Shown here: positions 24,001-35,100 of the stretch, one piece after another
How positions within the stretch are numbered: the stretch's first letter is position 1
Layout of the letters: each line of letters opens with the position of its first letter
Assembly (NCBI GenBank): GCA_905220665.1
Contig: CAJNAR010000017.1
Coordinates: forward strand, 124,001-188,000
Source: Albugo candida
Taxonomy: Eukaryota > Oomycota > Peronosporomycetes > Albuginales > Albuginaceae
Reading direction: 5' to 3'
Length of the DNA: 64,000 nt
The notes under the pieces: model-generated
What the model was told of the DNA's origin: nothing
Seen by the model: the letters and a program-made list of their open reading frames with translations, nothing else
The model's database searches: none
Program-made: the position numbers and the translations under genes

Positions 24001-24695
24001 CGTTCCAAACGATCCAATTCTGTGTTATTGGCGGCCCAAATCAAATACTGCTGCTTTTCCTGTCGAAGTTTTTCCAGTGTGGGAGTGATTTCTTCTGCAA
24101 GAATAGCATTGATCTCTTCAACTTTTTTGTCCTTTTTCATCATCGTTCGTAATGCAGCTTGTTTTTTCGTCTCGTACATTCTCGTGCCAGCGGCTTCTTC
24201 GATCATACTGAGAATCTCTAAAGGTTTCATATTGAGAATTTTGGTGATACGACCTTGCATGATGAGGAAATGAGGACTGTTGACATTCAGCTGGACAGAA
24301 TGAAAGAGATTCTGAATCTGACTCACTTGAGCCGTGTGGCCATTGATCATGTACTTGTTTCGACCTCCAATGATCACCTGACGTGCCACCGATATCTGCT
24401 CATACTGCTCGTATCCAACAGGTGATGCCTTGCTATTTTCGTTGTTGAAAACGATTGTGACCGTCGCTTTTGTGATCCCTGCCTGTCCTTGTTTGTACAC
24501 GAGTTCTTGCAAATTCCCTGCACGGACTTGAGATAAATTGGAGATTCCGAGGACGAAACATATCGCGTCGAGTATGTTTGACTTTCCACTTCCATTGAAG
24601 CCCGTGATAGCATTGAAATGTGGATCAAAACCACTGATTACCGTCCGAGTAGCGTACGATTTGAAGCCATCGATGATGATCTCTTCGATGTGCAT
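21079..24695 (-). CDS. SMC2: structural maintenance of chromosomes protein 2 (condensin)
   Basis: ATPase arm of condensin, which compacts mitotic chromosomes. 1188 aa, exons 21494-24695 and 21079-21443 with one 50-nt intron. N-terminal head: [18 protein letters not shown] with Walker [13 protein letters not shown]2-specific [15 protein letters not shown]; two long coiled coils (about residues 170-500 and 680-1030) flank a hinge with LTLDGD-type sequence ([20 protein letters not shown]). C-terminal head: signature [19 protein letters not shown] and Walker [13 protein letters not shown]. The open frame extends 64 codons upstream, but the conserved N terminus fixes the start at 24695. It is divergently transcribed from the coiled-coil gene, with 99 bp between start codons. 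Confidence 0.97.
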
Positions 24696-24794
24696 TTTTG
24701 CGCCAAAAATCGGTGGCAAGGCGATATAACTGCTATAACTGATAGCATTGCTGTTATGGTTAGCAATTCCTCGTGACGTTTCAAGATCGCCGAA

Positions 24795-27354
24795 ATGGAG
24801 CGGTCCATGACTTTTGCGCAGAGAAGAGAGGAGCTTGAGCGTCAGCGTGCTGCAATGTAGGGTTACAAGTCGATTACTTATATACAAGATTCGCGTCTTA
24901 TGGCTTCTTAGTGCTTCTACACGGAAAACTATCGACAGGAAGATCGCTTTGCGCGAAGCAACTTTTGCAGAATATGGAGCGATGACTTATCAAAGCTATA
25001 AGGCCAAGTGGAAGCGAATCCATGCGGCTAGTGTTAAAGCTGTCAGAAGAAATGAAGATTTTCTCCAATTTGTGCGGGAAACGGAGTCCAAAATGAACGC
25101 AGCGTGCTTGCAGCAACTGCAACAGCTTTCCCCGGCCAGCAAAGCGCTCAACGAGGTAAAAAGACGCTATGAGCGCAAGGTCGACAGGCTTCGTCCAGGA
25201 TGGGAGCAAAAGATACAGCAATTCAGAATGCAAAAGCTTCAAGAGCTCGATCAAAAGAAGCGAACTGTCGAATATCGTCGTCGTTTAGCGCAAAAGGTTT
25301 CCATCTCTTTGACTTGCAGCAATTCTACCGCGTTTCGAGTCTAATTGAGCTTGTAGAACTTTGAGAGAGAGCAGGCATTAGAGGCTCAGATAGGTAAAAT
25401 GGTACGACGAAAGAGTGTCTGGCATAGAAAACGTATTGAGTGTATAATTGTGCATCAGAGCCAGGACCTCGCGATGCATACAGCTTTAGAGAAGCAAGAA
25501 GAACGGCTACGTCAAGAGACCCGGCATTCTCGAGTTTGGAGCACATCAGCGTCTATTGCAGAGCCGCTTCCGAAAACTTGTCTGCTAGCCGACGAAAAAA
25601 TCGCATCCGAAGGGAAATTGTCAGAGGTACGACCCGAGTCAAATGCCTCGCTATTCGATCAAACGATCGCGAAGGACGCTTCCGGTAATGTGACTCTATT
25701 GAGCGCGTGGTCATCTAATAAGCTCGTTGTAGATCTTCGGACTCAGCCACCCAACACACATTGTGAAGAGGTGAGCCATGCGATAGATCACTCTGATGTT
25801 GCTTCTTTATCGCGCGTTCATGAGGATTCCTGGGAAAGAATCGAAGAATTGAAGCTTGAGACTGATGAGGTCTACCGACTTGACGAAGAATGCATTTTTG
25901 AAACATCCCCAGCAGATGCAATTGTTTTGCAAGAGTCAGAATTCGATGGTCTTGGACCAATATGCTCGGGATCCCAACGATCTGATAGAAGCTGTGATTA
26001 CGAGCCGATTGTGGAGACAGACAGAAAAGATACACAAGAGCACAAAGTAGCCGCAGGCATTGAAAACACTACTGAGAGGATATGCACCAAATCTGATCGA
26101 AGCGCGTCGGAATCTACTGAATCCTCCAGGAGCTTTTCGAGCGATAAACCAGCCGATAAAGCTGCTTCTTTAGTAGATGAACCTTTAAATTTCCATCCCG
26201 AATCATCAGCATGCGAGGCTCCCGAAAATGCAGTCTATCCACCGACAGAGGCTTCTGTTCGCAGTCTGGGAACAACTGAGGAGGCAATCGACGTAAATCA
26301 CTTGGCTTTTATCGAGAACATTTCACAAAGCGATCAGCTTGAAGCTCTCAAACTCTTGGTGGAGCGTATTGAGGGTGCTATCGAAGAGAAGGAGGAACTT
26401 CGATTTTGCAGAGATGAGAATACTCAGCGTACAGTTGACATTATGAGGTGCCATATAAAAATTGTTTCAGCGTATTACTTATTTCTATGACAGGATTGCG
26501 CTTGGAAAGCAAAAAGCTCAATTGGCGTTCTACAAAGCAGACGAATGCCTGGATACCATCCTTTCTATAACTCAAGTAGTTGGCCGAGGTAAAGAAGACT
26601 TTATGTCAACCATTCGGAAGAGCCTAACGTGCTTTTGCAGTGGTATTCCCACCGAAAGCGTTTGATGGGATTTTGGATCAGGAAAAGCTTAAGAGCCTTC
26701 ACAAATCGAACCCAAATGCGATGCACTTATGGAAGACATTGTCCGACTTGATACAAAAACTAATCGACTCTAAAATTCAACAACCTCTGCTGATCCTGGA
26801 CATCTTCCTGGCCGCATTGATGAGCCAACATCCGAGTAACACAAAATGGGAACGCAAGGTATCTCTTTCAAGTCGGACTCGTACTGATCTCTTCTGACTT
26901 ATCGTACAAAGCTTAAAGCTTTTTTAATGAATCTCAGCAGCACGACTCTCTCCCAGCTAAATGACTCGGTACCTGTGGCTGATCACCCTGAAAGTTTTCC
27001 GATAAAGGCTCTCTCCACACTGACGCCTTCTAAGCTGGTCCCATCCAAATCATCAACCATCCTTCAAGGAGCCTTTATCGGATCTTCTGCGGCCACTCAA
27101 GCTATGACCAAGTCGAATTCGGAATCTATCTTGCGATCGTTTAGGTCTCCAACTAGCTTTTCCAACAAGGTAGAGTATCGAGCTGCTTCAAATTCCGCAT
27201 TTCACGCGTTTTTTTCCGCTCTATTCAGCTTCTCAGCGCATTCGATGACGATGACGATCTCGACATCCAATTCACGGGAATGAAGCATGTCAGACAAGAA
27301 AATTCGTTTGCGACTTTGGAAGAAGAAAAAGATGCTCTCAGTATCGACTTTTAG
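24795..27354 (+). CDS. coiled-coil protein, possibly Kizuna (PLK1S1)-like
   Basis: 744 aa, seven exons: 24795-24856, 24912-25296, 25357-26447, 26494-26588, 26641-26858, 26912-27169, 27229-27354 (introns 46-60 nt). The first 180 residues are a charged coiled coil (MERSMTFAQRREELERQRAA, KWKRIHAASVKAVRRNEDFL). The middle is long, acidic and Ser-rich, probably disordered. A helical segment (EALKLLVERIEGAIEEKEEL) precedes a conserved-looking block (PPKAFDGILDQEKLKSLH), and the end is acidic (LLSAFDDDDDLDIQF). The N-terminal coil followed by a disordered middle and an acidic end recalls the centrosome protein Kizuna, but I see no diagnostic motif, so the name is tentative. Confidence 0.75.
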
Positions 27355-27736
27355 CCCCAAGCAAAAGTAGCCATAACACATAACAAAAAGTCAGGTTTCA
27401 AAGATATATTTTCCCCAACAGAGCAGCACATCTGAAACTAACGAGTGGAAAAATTGCAACTGCCAAAGCCGACCATATTGGATTTCTACATGACGCACAC
27501 CTAGAGCCATTAGCCGACGATCGACGTGATCGGGGATGCCCTAACGACTTGATGACTCAATTTGCTGATTTCCTACCAAAATTCTAACATCCAGCAAGAA
27601 CATCTGATAATGTTCCTTGGACGGGAATGTCCCTTTCATGTAAAAAACTCAAGTGCCAGCATGCCAGTTCCAATTCCTCAAGCTAGCTTTCAGTACCTGT
27701 TGCAACATGTTGGGGCTCGATAACCTTGATCTTCTT
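27355..27736. other. convergent intergenic region
   Basis: About 380 bp between two convergent stop codons. No gene is supported; short open frames here are extensions of the Sec61 antisense strand. It must contain both 3' ends. Confidence 0.5.
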
Positions 27737-29214
27737 CTAGAAGCCCAAAAGGCCGCTAAAAGGAATCTCCGCTTGTTCTTTGGCAAATGTCTCCGAGTAC
27801 TGATAGATGATTGTGACGGCCAGTAGGATTCCAGTTCCCGATCCAATCGCCCCAAGCAAATCAGCAACCATCGACAATGCACCAATGCACATTCCACCAA
27901 AAGCTGCGGCCGTGGGAATGTAGCGATTGAGAACATGGACAATTGATGAGTCACGGTGGCCTTTCATCACCATTTGCTGATCTCTCAGCTGTTTCGCAAC
28001 ATCTCGAGCAGATGATCCCGAAATTTCAATCCACGTCTTTGAGAATAAGGCGCAGGATCCCAGGATGAAAATCACATACAGCACAAATCGTAATGGATCA
28101 TACAAAATTTGAGCCAAATTGCTGGGTGCCGACATGTAATACGCCGCTCCGCCAACGGGTATGGTCTGTCCCGGCGCTCCATCGACGTCTTGCCACACTC
28201 CAAGCAATCGAACCAGAAAGTTTCCACTGAATTTTCGATACAACATTTGGGAAATAAAGTACAAATTCGACACGAGTGCGGTTTGTAGGATGATCGGCAT
28301 GTTGGAAGTGTAAAAGAGTTTGATTGGGAACGTTCCCTGCTGCCCGCGAAACTTTTGATACTTGACTGGAAGATCGACGCGGAAACCTTGAAAGTAGATC
28401 ACAACTACAAACACCAGCATCGTTGCAAGCAGATTGGTGACATTTGGCAGATTTTGACGGTAGAACGCTTCTTTAAGAGCTCGTAACTTATCGGAACGAG
28501 TTATAAGCAAATGGAAAAGAGCGATGATAGCGCCTTCAAATTCGGTTCCACGGCCCGTGTTGATAGTTGTTGGACTGAATGCCTTCCAGATGATCGTCTC
28601 ACAAATATTGGTAGCGATGAAAAGAGAGATTCCAGAGCCGAGACCGTACCCTTTCTGCAGCATCTCATCCAAAATGATGACGAGAATACCCGCGAATAGG
28701 AGCTGCAGTATGATGAGAATAGCGTTGAAAGCTCCGATATCCGATACGTTCCCATACATTCCTGAGACCACATAAGCCACAGCTTCGCCGAGCGTAATGA
28801 GAATCCCAAACAGTTTCTGTGCCCCGCTGAATAGTGCACGGTCTTCTTTTAAGGATTGGTCGACTTCGATCATTTTGGATCCTGCCATGAGTTGCATGAC
28901 TAGACCAGAGGTGACGATGGGACTGATACCCAACTCCATGAGAGTTCCTCGATTTGAAGCGAGAATGACACGCATCCAATACAAAGGATCCGAAGATTTT
29001 GATGTTTGGATTCCGTACAGAGGAATTTGACAGCAAACTAAAAAGATGAATAAGGTAATCAATGTCCATAGGACTTTTTCACGAAACGGGATTTTGCGAT
29101 CGGGTTGTGCGACTTCAGGGAGTACGCACATCACCGGTCGTATCAGATGGAGGAAACGCACTTTAACAAAATGTGAGTTACATTATGAGAGGGAAAAGCG
29201 AAAGGAGTCTTACT
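27737..29214 (-). CDS. Sec61 translocon alpha subunit, start codon split by an intron
   Basis: Channel-forming subunit of the ER protein translocon, ten transmembrane helices, 474 aa. The body is almost canonical: [83 protein letters not shown]. In the genome the first codon reads GTG after intron-like sequence (TTTTGTTAAAG). The only way I find to provide an initiator is a 53-nt intron (29161-29213; donor GTAAGA, acceptor AAAG): the last base of the upstream exon, A at 29214, joins TG at 29160-29159 to make ATG. The protein then starts [17 protein letters not shown], aligning with the family N terminus. No other ATG fits before the internal Met at residue 11. Confidence 0.93.
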
Positions 29215-29410
29215 TTTGGCTTTGCGACTCCAAACGTGTTCGAGTTAGTCAATTTCGGAGTGTGAGTGGGCGACACGAAACGCAAATTGTTAAGTGCGAA
29301 TCAAATAGTGAGGTTTGAAAAGAGGGTTCGGACTACGTGTCACGTTCTTAGCTACCGAGACCATTTTATATACGATATCATAGTGTCATTATTTTATAAA
29401 GTCTTTGAAA
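29215..29410. promoter_or_regulatory. Sec61 5' leader and promoter region
   Basis: About 200 bp between the TAF11 stop and the Sec61 split start codon. It contains the untranslated first exon of Sec61 that ends in CCAAAA, so the transcription start must lie within it or inside the TAF11 3' end. Confidence 0.4.
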
Positions 29411-29998
29411 TTAAGAAAATAGCCGCCGCATATTCCGTCGACAAGTTGATGGATGACGCTTATAATACCTTCGGTGCGCTTCACGGAGGTAAAAAGGCGA
29501 TATAGGACCATTTTTTCCTCGCTTTTCCATAATTGCTCGTGCTACATGATACGTAATGATAAATCGCGCTCGCTTTATAATAGTGGGCATTACCTTCGGC
29601 GACAATTCGACCTACAAACACTTTTGTCATGCCTGCCATTGCGATTGTCATCAAATTCGTCACGGATGGAATGCGTTCCTCGTGCGTGTAGCATTCTTGA
29701 ATAGCTGCTGTCATGCACTTTTCTACGAATGAATTAAGTGCGAACCTATAGGTATTAAGCCTACCTTTTTGATGGCTGCGCGATCAAAGTGCGATCTTCG
29801 ATACATCTCATGACGACTCGATTCATTTTCATCAAGGTGCGCAACCATGTTGAGCATTGATTCAGGATCATTAGAGTTCACCTGACCTACTGGAGAATCT
29901 TCTTCATGTATCACCTCTATCGTTGCCTCTTCCTTGATCCCTCCAGTCGGAGTTGCTTCTTTTTGCTCGACCAGCGCTTTGACCTCTTCAAGGTCCAT
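29411..29998 (-). CDS. TAF11: transcription initiation factor TFIID subunit 11
   Basis: Histone-fold subunit of TFIID that pairs with TAF13. 162 aa, exons 29765-29998, 29594-29717, 29411-29541 (introns 47 and 52 nt). After an acidic N terminus (residues 1-50) the TAFII28 fold is reconstructed across splices: RHEMYRRSHFDRAAIKK, SVTNLMTIAMAGMTKVFVG, EARAIMEKRG, and PFYLREAHRRYY, matching the animal order MYRRSAF, AMSGISKVFVGEVVE, MREAVRRL. Length is typical of a protist orthologue. Confidence 0.93.
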
Positions 29999-30513
29999 TG
30001 TCCAAAGCGCGCGCTATCGAACTTAAGTGATGGTACAAGTTTGCAAGAACATGTTGAAAGTACGTACTTGTTTTTGAAGTATACCAGTTTGTTTGTTACT
30101 GTGGTTGGAAGACGAGACACTTCTCCCTGACCTGTACCAATTTATTTTGCTGCCCTAGAATCGTCGATCGAAAGGTTGATGGTGGTAGAAGCACTCGTAT
30201 ATACGCATAACCGCCCATTTACGATGCCCTGGACGTACTCTTGTAACAGTGCCAAACCTCTCCTTTACCAACCGACCGTGTTACAGTGTTCGGAGTGTTA
30301 TTCAATATTAGAAATTGTATGGTGGATTTTTGAGAAACTCGGGGGTAGCAGCTTTTGTAGGCCACCGTATAATAAAAGTTCACAGAACAACACAGATAGG
30401 ATCAACAGAACGGGTTCATTGTAACACACAACAGCTTTTCATTCTCAGTTTGAACCATACGGTTAGATATAAACAACTCTTTCAACCTCAAGTAAAAGAT
30501 CGCGATCAGCCCA
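29999..30513. other. divergent intergenic region
   Basis: 515 bp between the TAF11 start and the next gene's start. No supported coding sequence; it is the largest divergent promoter region in the first half of the window. Confidence 0.5.
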
Positions 30514-31919
30514 ATGCCAAAACGTAAAGCCGACGCGTGGCCTATAAATCTCGCCTCAGACCCGGATATCCTCAGCGTAGATGAAAACGGGAAATTTGTA
30601 CTTTGTAAAGTATGTCATTGTCATTATGCGCTGCACGGAGGAAAGAAACCCAAACCTGTCATGATGAATTCCGTATTTCGCACGCGTGCGTGGGAAGTAC
30701 ACAAACAGCGCACTAATTGCCACCGGAGTCAAAATGAAAACTATGAGTTTTATAAGAAAATTCGAATGCAAGAAGACGATCAATCACAGTCCACTCAAAA
30801 ACATCAGACATCAAATACTTCGGAAAGCTGTGCAACTTCGTCGTCTTCGATTTCCTCAAAGGGCCGACCCGTTGTTGGAGTGGAACAAGCCGGGAAACGT
30901 CCAATAGAAGAGGTTGAGCTAATCACATACATGCAATCTAACAAACACATGGCGAACAACAGAGCGAGCCCAATAGTTGGAGCACCAGACTTCTCACATA
31001 ACAAACACGTACCGGAAAAATCAAAACCGTCAAGCGCAGCGGTACGAGCAGAACCGTTTAATCAGTCGGTACGTCTTGTGATACTTACTTGTCAAATGTA
31101 TGGAATGATTGGTTTCTATTGAAGCAATCGGAGAGTCTGGAACGGTGGCGAATGATCCACGAAGGTGTGGCTCGTGCACTGGATTTGACCCACACCAATA
31201 ACCGTATGCAATCTGTCAATTACCACACCAAAGATTTCTTGCATCCTAGTATAATGGATAAGGACACTGTGTCCACTCAAGCAGAGAAGGAATGCCACAA
31301 TATCAAGTCTTCGGATACATCCGATGATGTCAATCGGCAAATAGGGGAGTCGATGCAGCCGTACCGTTCACAGTCAACTGGCTCAGAACAGGCAAAGCAA
31401 TACTGGGGCACTTTACGAGATTTATATAAAGCAGATCAAGCCGACACGAGGAAGATTTTATCTCCTATCCATTCATCAAGTGATAGCGCACAAAGTAACA
31501 GCATCAAAGACGCTATCACCGAATTTGGGGATCAGATCTCAATGAAATGTGGTACCAATGTGACATCTGCCTACTTTTGTAATTTCCTAACTCCCATACA
31601 TGTAGCTGCCGATAGTAATGACTTAATTGAAGCACACGAATCTAGTGATCATTCTCTTGTGAATGCAATCGATCGGCTCACTGGCGTTGTCTCCAAGCAT
31701 TTATTCGCAAAATGCACCACAGATGTGCTCGATAAAAGGAGCGTCTTGAATCAGATGCTCATGGAAATCAACGCGATGCGCTCTCATCAAGAAAGCTGTC
31801 TCACACGCTTGCTTCAGCTAGGAGAGCGTCACGTGGAAGTGCTAGAAGAGATGCTGGAGTGCAAACTTCGCAAAGAAAATCGTGCTGGTACCAAAGTATC
31901 GCGCCTGGAAGAAAAATGA
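30514..31919 (+). CDS. uncharacterised protein with Cys/His cluster and C-terminal helix
   Basis: Not recognised. 449 aa, exons 30514-31068 and 31125-31919 (one 56-nt intron). The N terminus is basic (MPKRKADAW). At about residues 30-70 lies a Cys/His pattern CKVCHCHYALH, then HKQRTNCH, spaced like a small zinc-binding or BED-like module. The middle (90-330) is Ser/Gln/Asn-rich and probably disordered. The C-terminal 100 residues are predicted helical (SVLNQMLMEINAMRS, then RHVEVLEEMLECKLRKE), suggesting oligomerisation. The mix is reminiscent of a lineage-specific DNA-binding protein, but nothing more can be claimed. Confidence 0.72.
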
Positions 31920-32155
31920 GGAAGCGAAGAGTTGTCAGCAATGGCCGAGCGATTCACGGCGGACACTACTGATACAAATTCGAATCCAAGGTCACATCAC
32001 TGATGAGCATTCAACTCCAATGTTGGCTTGGTCATCAGGAGAAGTAATCCAACGGATCGAAACGCGACGGAAATGACAAGTTTTCTTCCACACATAATCG
32101 AAGCTATCGCGTCGTTCCACTGCGAATCGTAAAAATAAAAACTCGGAGATGCGCA

Positions 32156-35100
32156 ATGAACGCTCTATGTCTTTATATTGTGTACGACGTTCTCTCTTTC
32201 TCCTTCCGCGCACAAACGACAAATGACATTGGATTTCCAGACACTCGCGTGAGTCTATCGAGCACTCGAGTCATTCCGTTTTCATGCTTTGGCTCCACAC
32301 GCAATTGCCCCGATAATGGCGATTATGTGGCAGCTGGAGGGAATCTCACAGTCACAATTCTTGAAATGCGAAATCTTCCAAATATGGATCACTTTGGTCA
32401 CGCAACGCTGCGCACTGACGCATTTCTTCGGGTGCGTGTCGGGAACACGACGAAAACTTCGGGCGTGATTTCGAATTCTCTGAATCCCATGTGGCATGCA
32501 TGTGCTCGGGCACAATGCGATGGGAAAAACGATATTGTTCGAGATCTAAATTTCGGATTTCGACGAGCTGGCACACCGATCACACTCGAAATATGGGATC
32601 AAGACAGCGGTTTAGAGTTCCAAGACGATCTCATAGAAACGAAAAAAATGAATGTGATCTACTGCTCGACATTCACAGCTAGAACCCAGCGTGTGAATCG
32701 AGACGATTCGCCATGGAAACTCGCCTTCCAGCCTTATTGTGTGGAACAAAGCTGGATTCCGCTTAGTGATAACGCAAAGGACAGTTGTTACAATGAAACC
32801 ACTGGCAAAGTGTCCACGCGGATTCCCTGTATGCTTGTTCGGCTGTCTGTACTACCCTTCCAAATGCGTGTTGAGCAGGTTTATGTCCAGAATGCGTCGA
32901 TACTTGGCGGCATGGCGGGCTATTATCCAGAGTATCGAAATAGCAGCAACTCGAGTCAAGGGATTTACGGTCGCGTGTTTACGGACTTGAGCCATCGATT
33001 AGTGAATTATTATCGCATGGATCGATCAAAAGGTGGATTACTCGTTCGACTTCAAAGTGATTTACAAAACTCTCCCGGAAATCTCACACTCTTTGATACG
33101 TTTGGATTCGCTCCATACGCGAGAATCACTATCAATTATCCTGCAGAGATGTTTGTGTTTCGAGTTGTGGAGGACGCAAAATCGCTACCCGAGTGGCTGA
33201 CCACTTCTTTCGGATGGACAGTATCTCGAGAATTCGCTCATATCACCAATTTTGGAGGTGAGTATGTCGCGTACGCTCGAAATGTCTCCCCACATGCTAT
33301 TAATTCGTACGGTGACGCAATGGACAGCGGAATTATCATTGGAATGAACGTTCCGAGAGACTTTGCCGACAAAACTGTTGGTATGTATTTCATCATATTA
33401 CAGCCCAAAGAATTCACTGAAACCATTACGTCTGAGATTTCGATCCAATTTTCCCGAATGCCTGCGTTATCGCTTTTAATTCAATTCGGAATCACATTTA
33501 TGCTTCTTTGTGGGATGTTATTACGTTTCCTGCAGCGACTCAATTGGCGAATTGATAGAACCTCGAGCTTTTTTGCTCAACAAGGTGCACTCACGTCTAC
33601 ATTGCCAGTGAAATCGATCAACAAGGCTGGAAGGAAGCAGTCTGTTTTCCCAATTTTCACAAAAAAGCCCACAAAAGAGACCTCAGCCTTCTCAACGCCA
33701 AACACACTAGCCATGCTCTTTTCCAGCGCAGAAAGCGAGGACCTCAACAGTATGCAAATTCGACGATTTGCGTATGCAAACTGCATCGTCTACCTATCTC
33801 TAGCCACACCGTTTATGATCCTGATTGCTTGGGGAGTAAGCGCTATCTTTATTGTAAGCCCGTCCTCACTTGGCCTAGCTATCATTTTCTTAGGCTCTGC
33901 AGTGCTGCTCGTTACATTTGCGCTTTTACGATGGAAACATACGGGCTGGCGAATGTCGAATACGATCTGTATGCTTCTATTGCTGTCGTTCCTCTTCACA
34001 TTCATATTTTTATTTTCTGCAACGTTGACCGATCCACGTATGTTTCTGGGCGGCAAGGACTTGGATATCTCAGCGATCACATCGATTTTTCTAACAGCGA
34101 ATTTGATGCCAATGCTTTGTATCGCATTCTCAAATGATCAAAAGCTTCGTAAATCGCTTTCTCAAGTCCTCGCAGTCATCGGAGCGTCAAAGAAAATAAA
34201 TGTCGTCAAGCAACAATTCAAGAAATTCGGTACTTTGGGGCTCCAGCTTAAGGCCGCCCGAGTAAAACAGGGCAAAGGAGATGCGGTATCACACAAAGGA
34301 TCCATGTTCACACCTCTTATGGGCAATCATTACTCTGTCAGCTCCAAGATCCCAGGATTAGAGCGTGCAGATGTATTACAATCTTCTTTCGTGACACTCG
34401 ACAAGGACAAGCGAAATCAGCAGAATTATCGATTGTATCGATACGCTATCTTTGTGCTGGCAAGTTACATTATGGTCGCGTTGATTTGGACAAAGAATGG
34501 AACATTAGCTATCGGCATCACATCAACTGTTTTGTTTGTAGATTTTTGTATGTTTTTATTAGCACGTGGAGCTTTGAAATGGTCAGCCGGATTTATGGTT
34601 TTTCTCATGAGCGTTGCAAGAGTGTGTATGATCATTACGGCTGGAGAATATTGGATTATAGGACACGCTCTTCTTTACGCCGCTATTGGAATTGCGTTGA
34701 CCCGAGAGATTGTAGGCAAGCAACTACCACGGATGACGGAACGTGAGGCGAGCATGGTGGTGGTATTCGGAATTGAGAACGCTAACGCCCGCCCGCAATA
34801 TGATCTCTCAACAAAGCCAGAGTTTGTATTGGGTCTTCTCTCTTTTGTGTATGTGTTCCTACTGCTTTCTGTCGGGTTTCGTGATGACACAAAGGTCTCA
34901 TTTCGAGTCGGAATTTTCGGAGAAGAGTGGCCTCTGTGGCTATTTGGCGTTCTTTCGTTCGTTTTTGTGGTGTTTAGTGGCGTAGCGCTCTCTACCAGCC
35001 GGGCTTTGTTTCTCCAGAAAGAAGGATTATTACCAGCAGATGCCACGCGTTTATACTTTTTCTCGAAATCGTGGACACTTCCTTTCATTCTCGCATCTGC

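Noticed and set aside
23658..24152. 164-codon Phe/Leu-rich open frame antisense to SMC2
   Set aside because: It arises from the Lys/Glu-rich coiled coil read backwards.
29161..29163. GTG as a non-ATG start for Sec61 alpha
   Set aside because: The G is the last base of an intron; splicing supplies A and makes ATG, which explains the conserved N terminus better.
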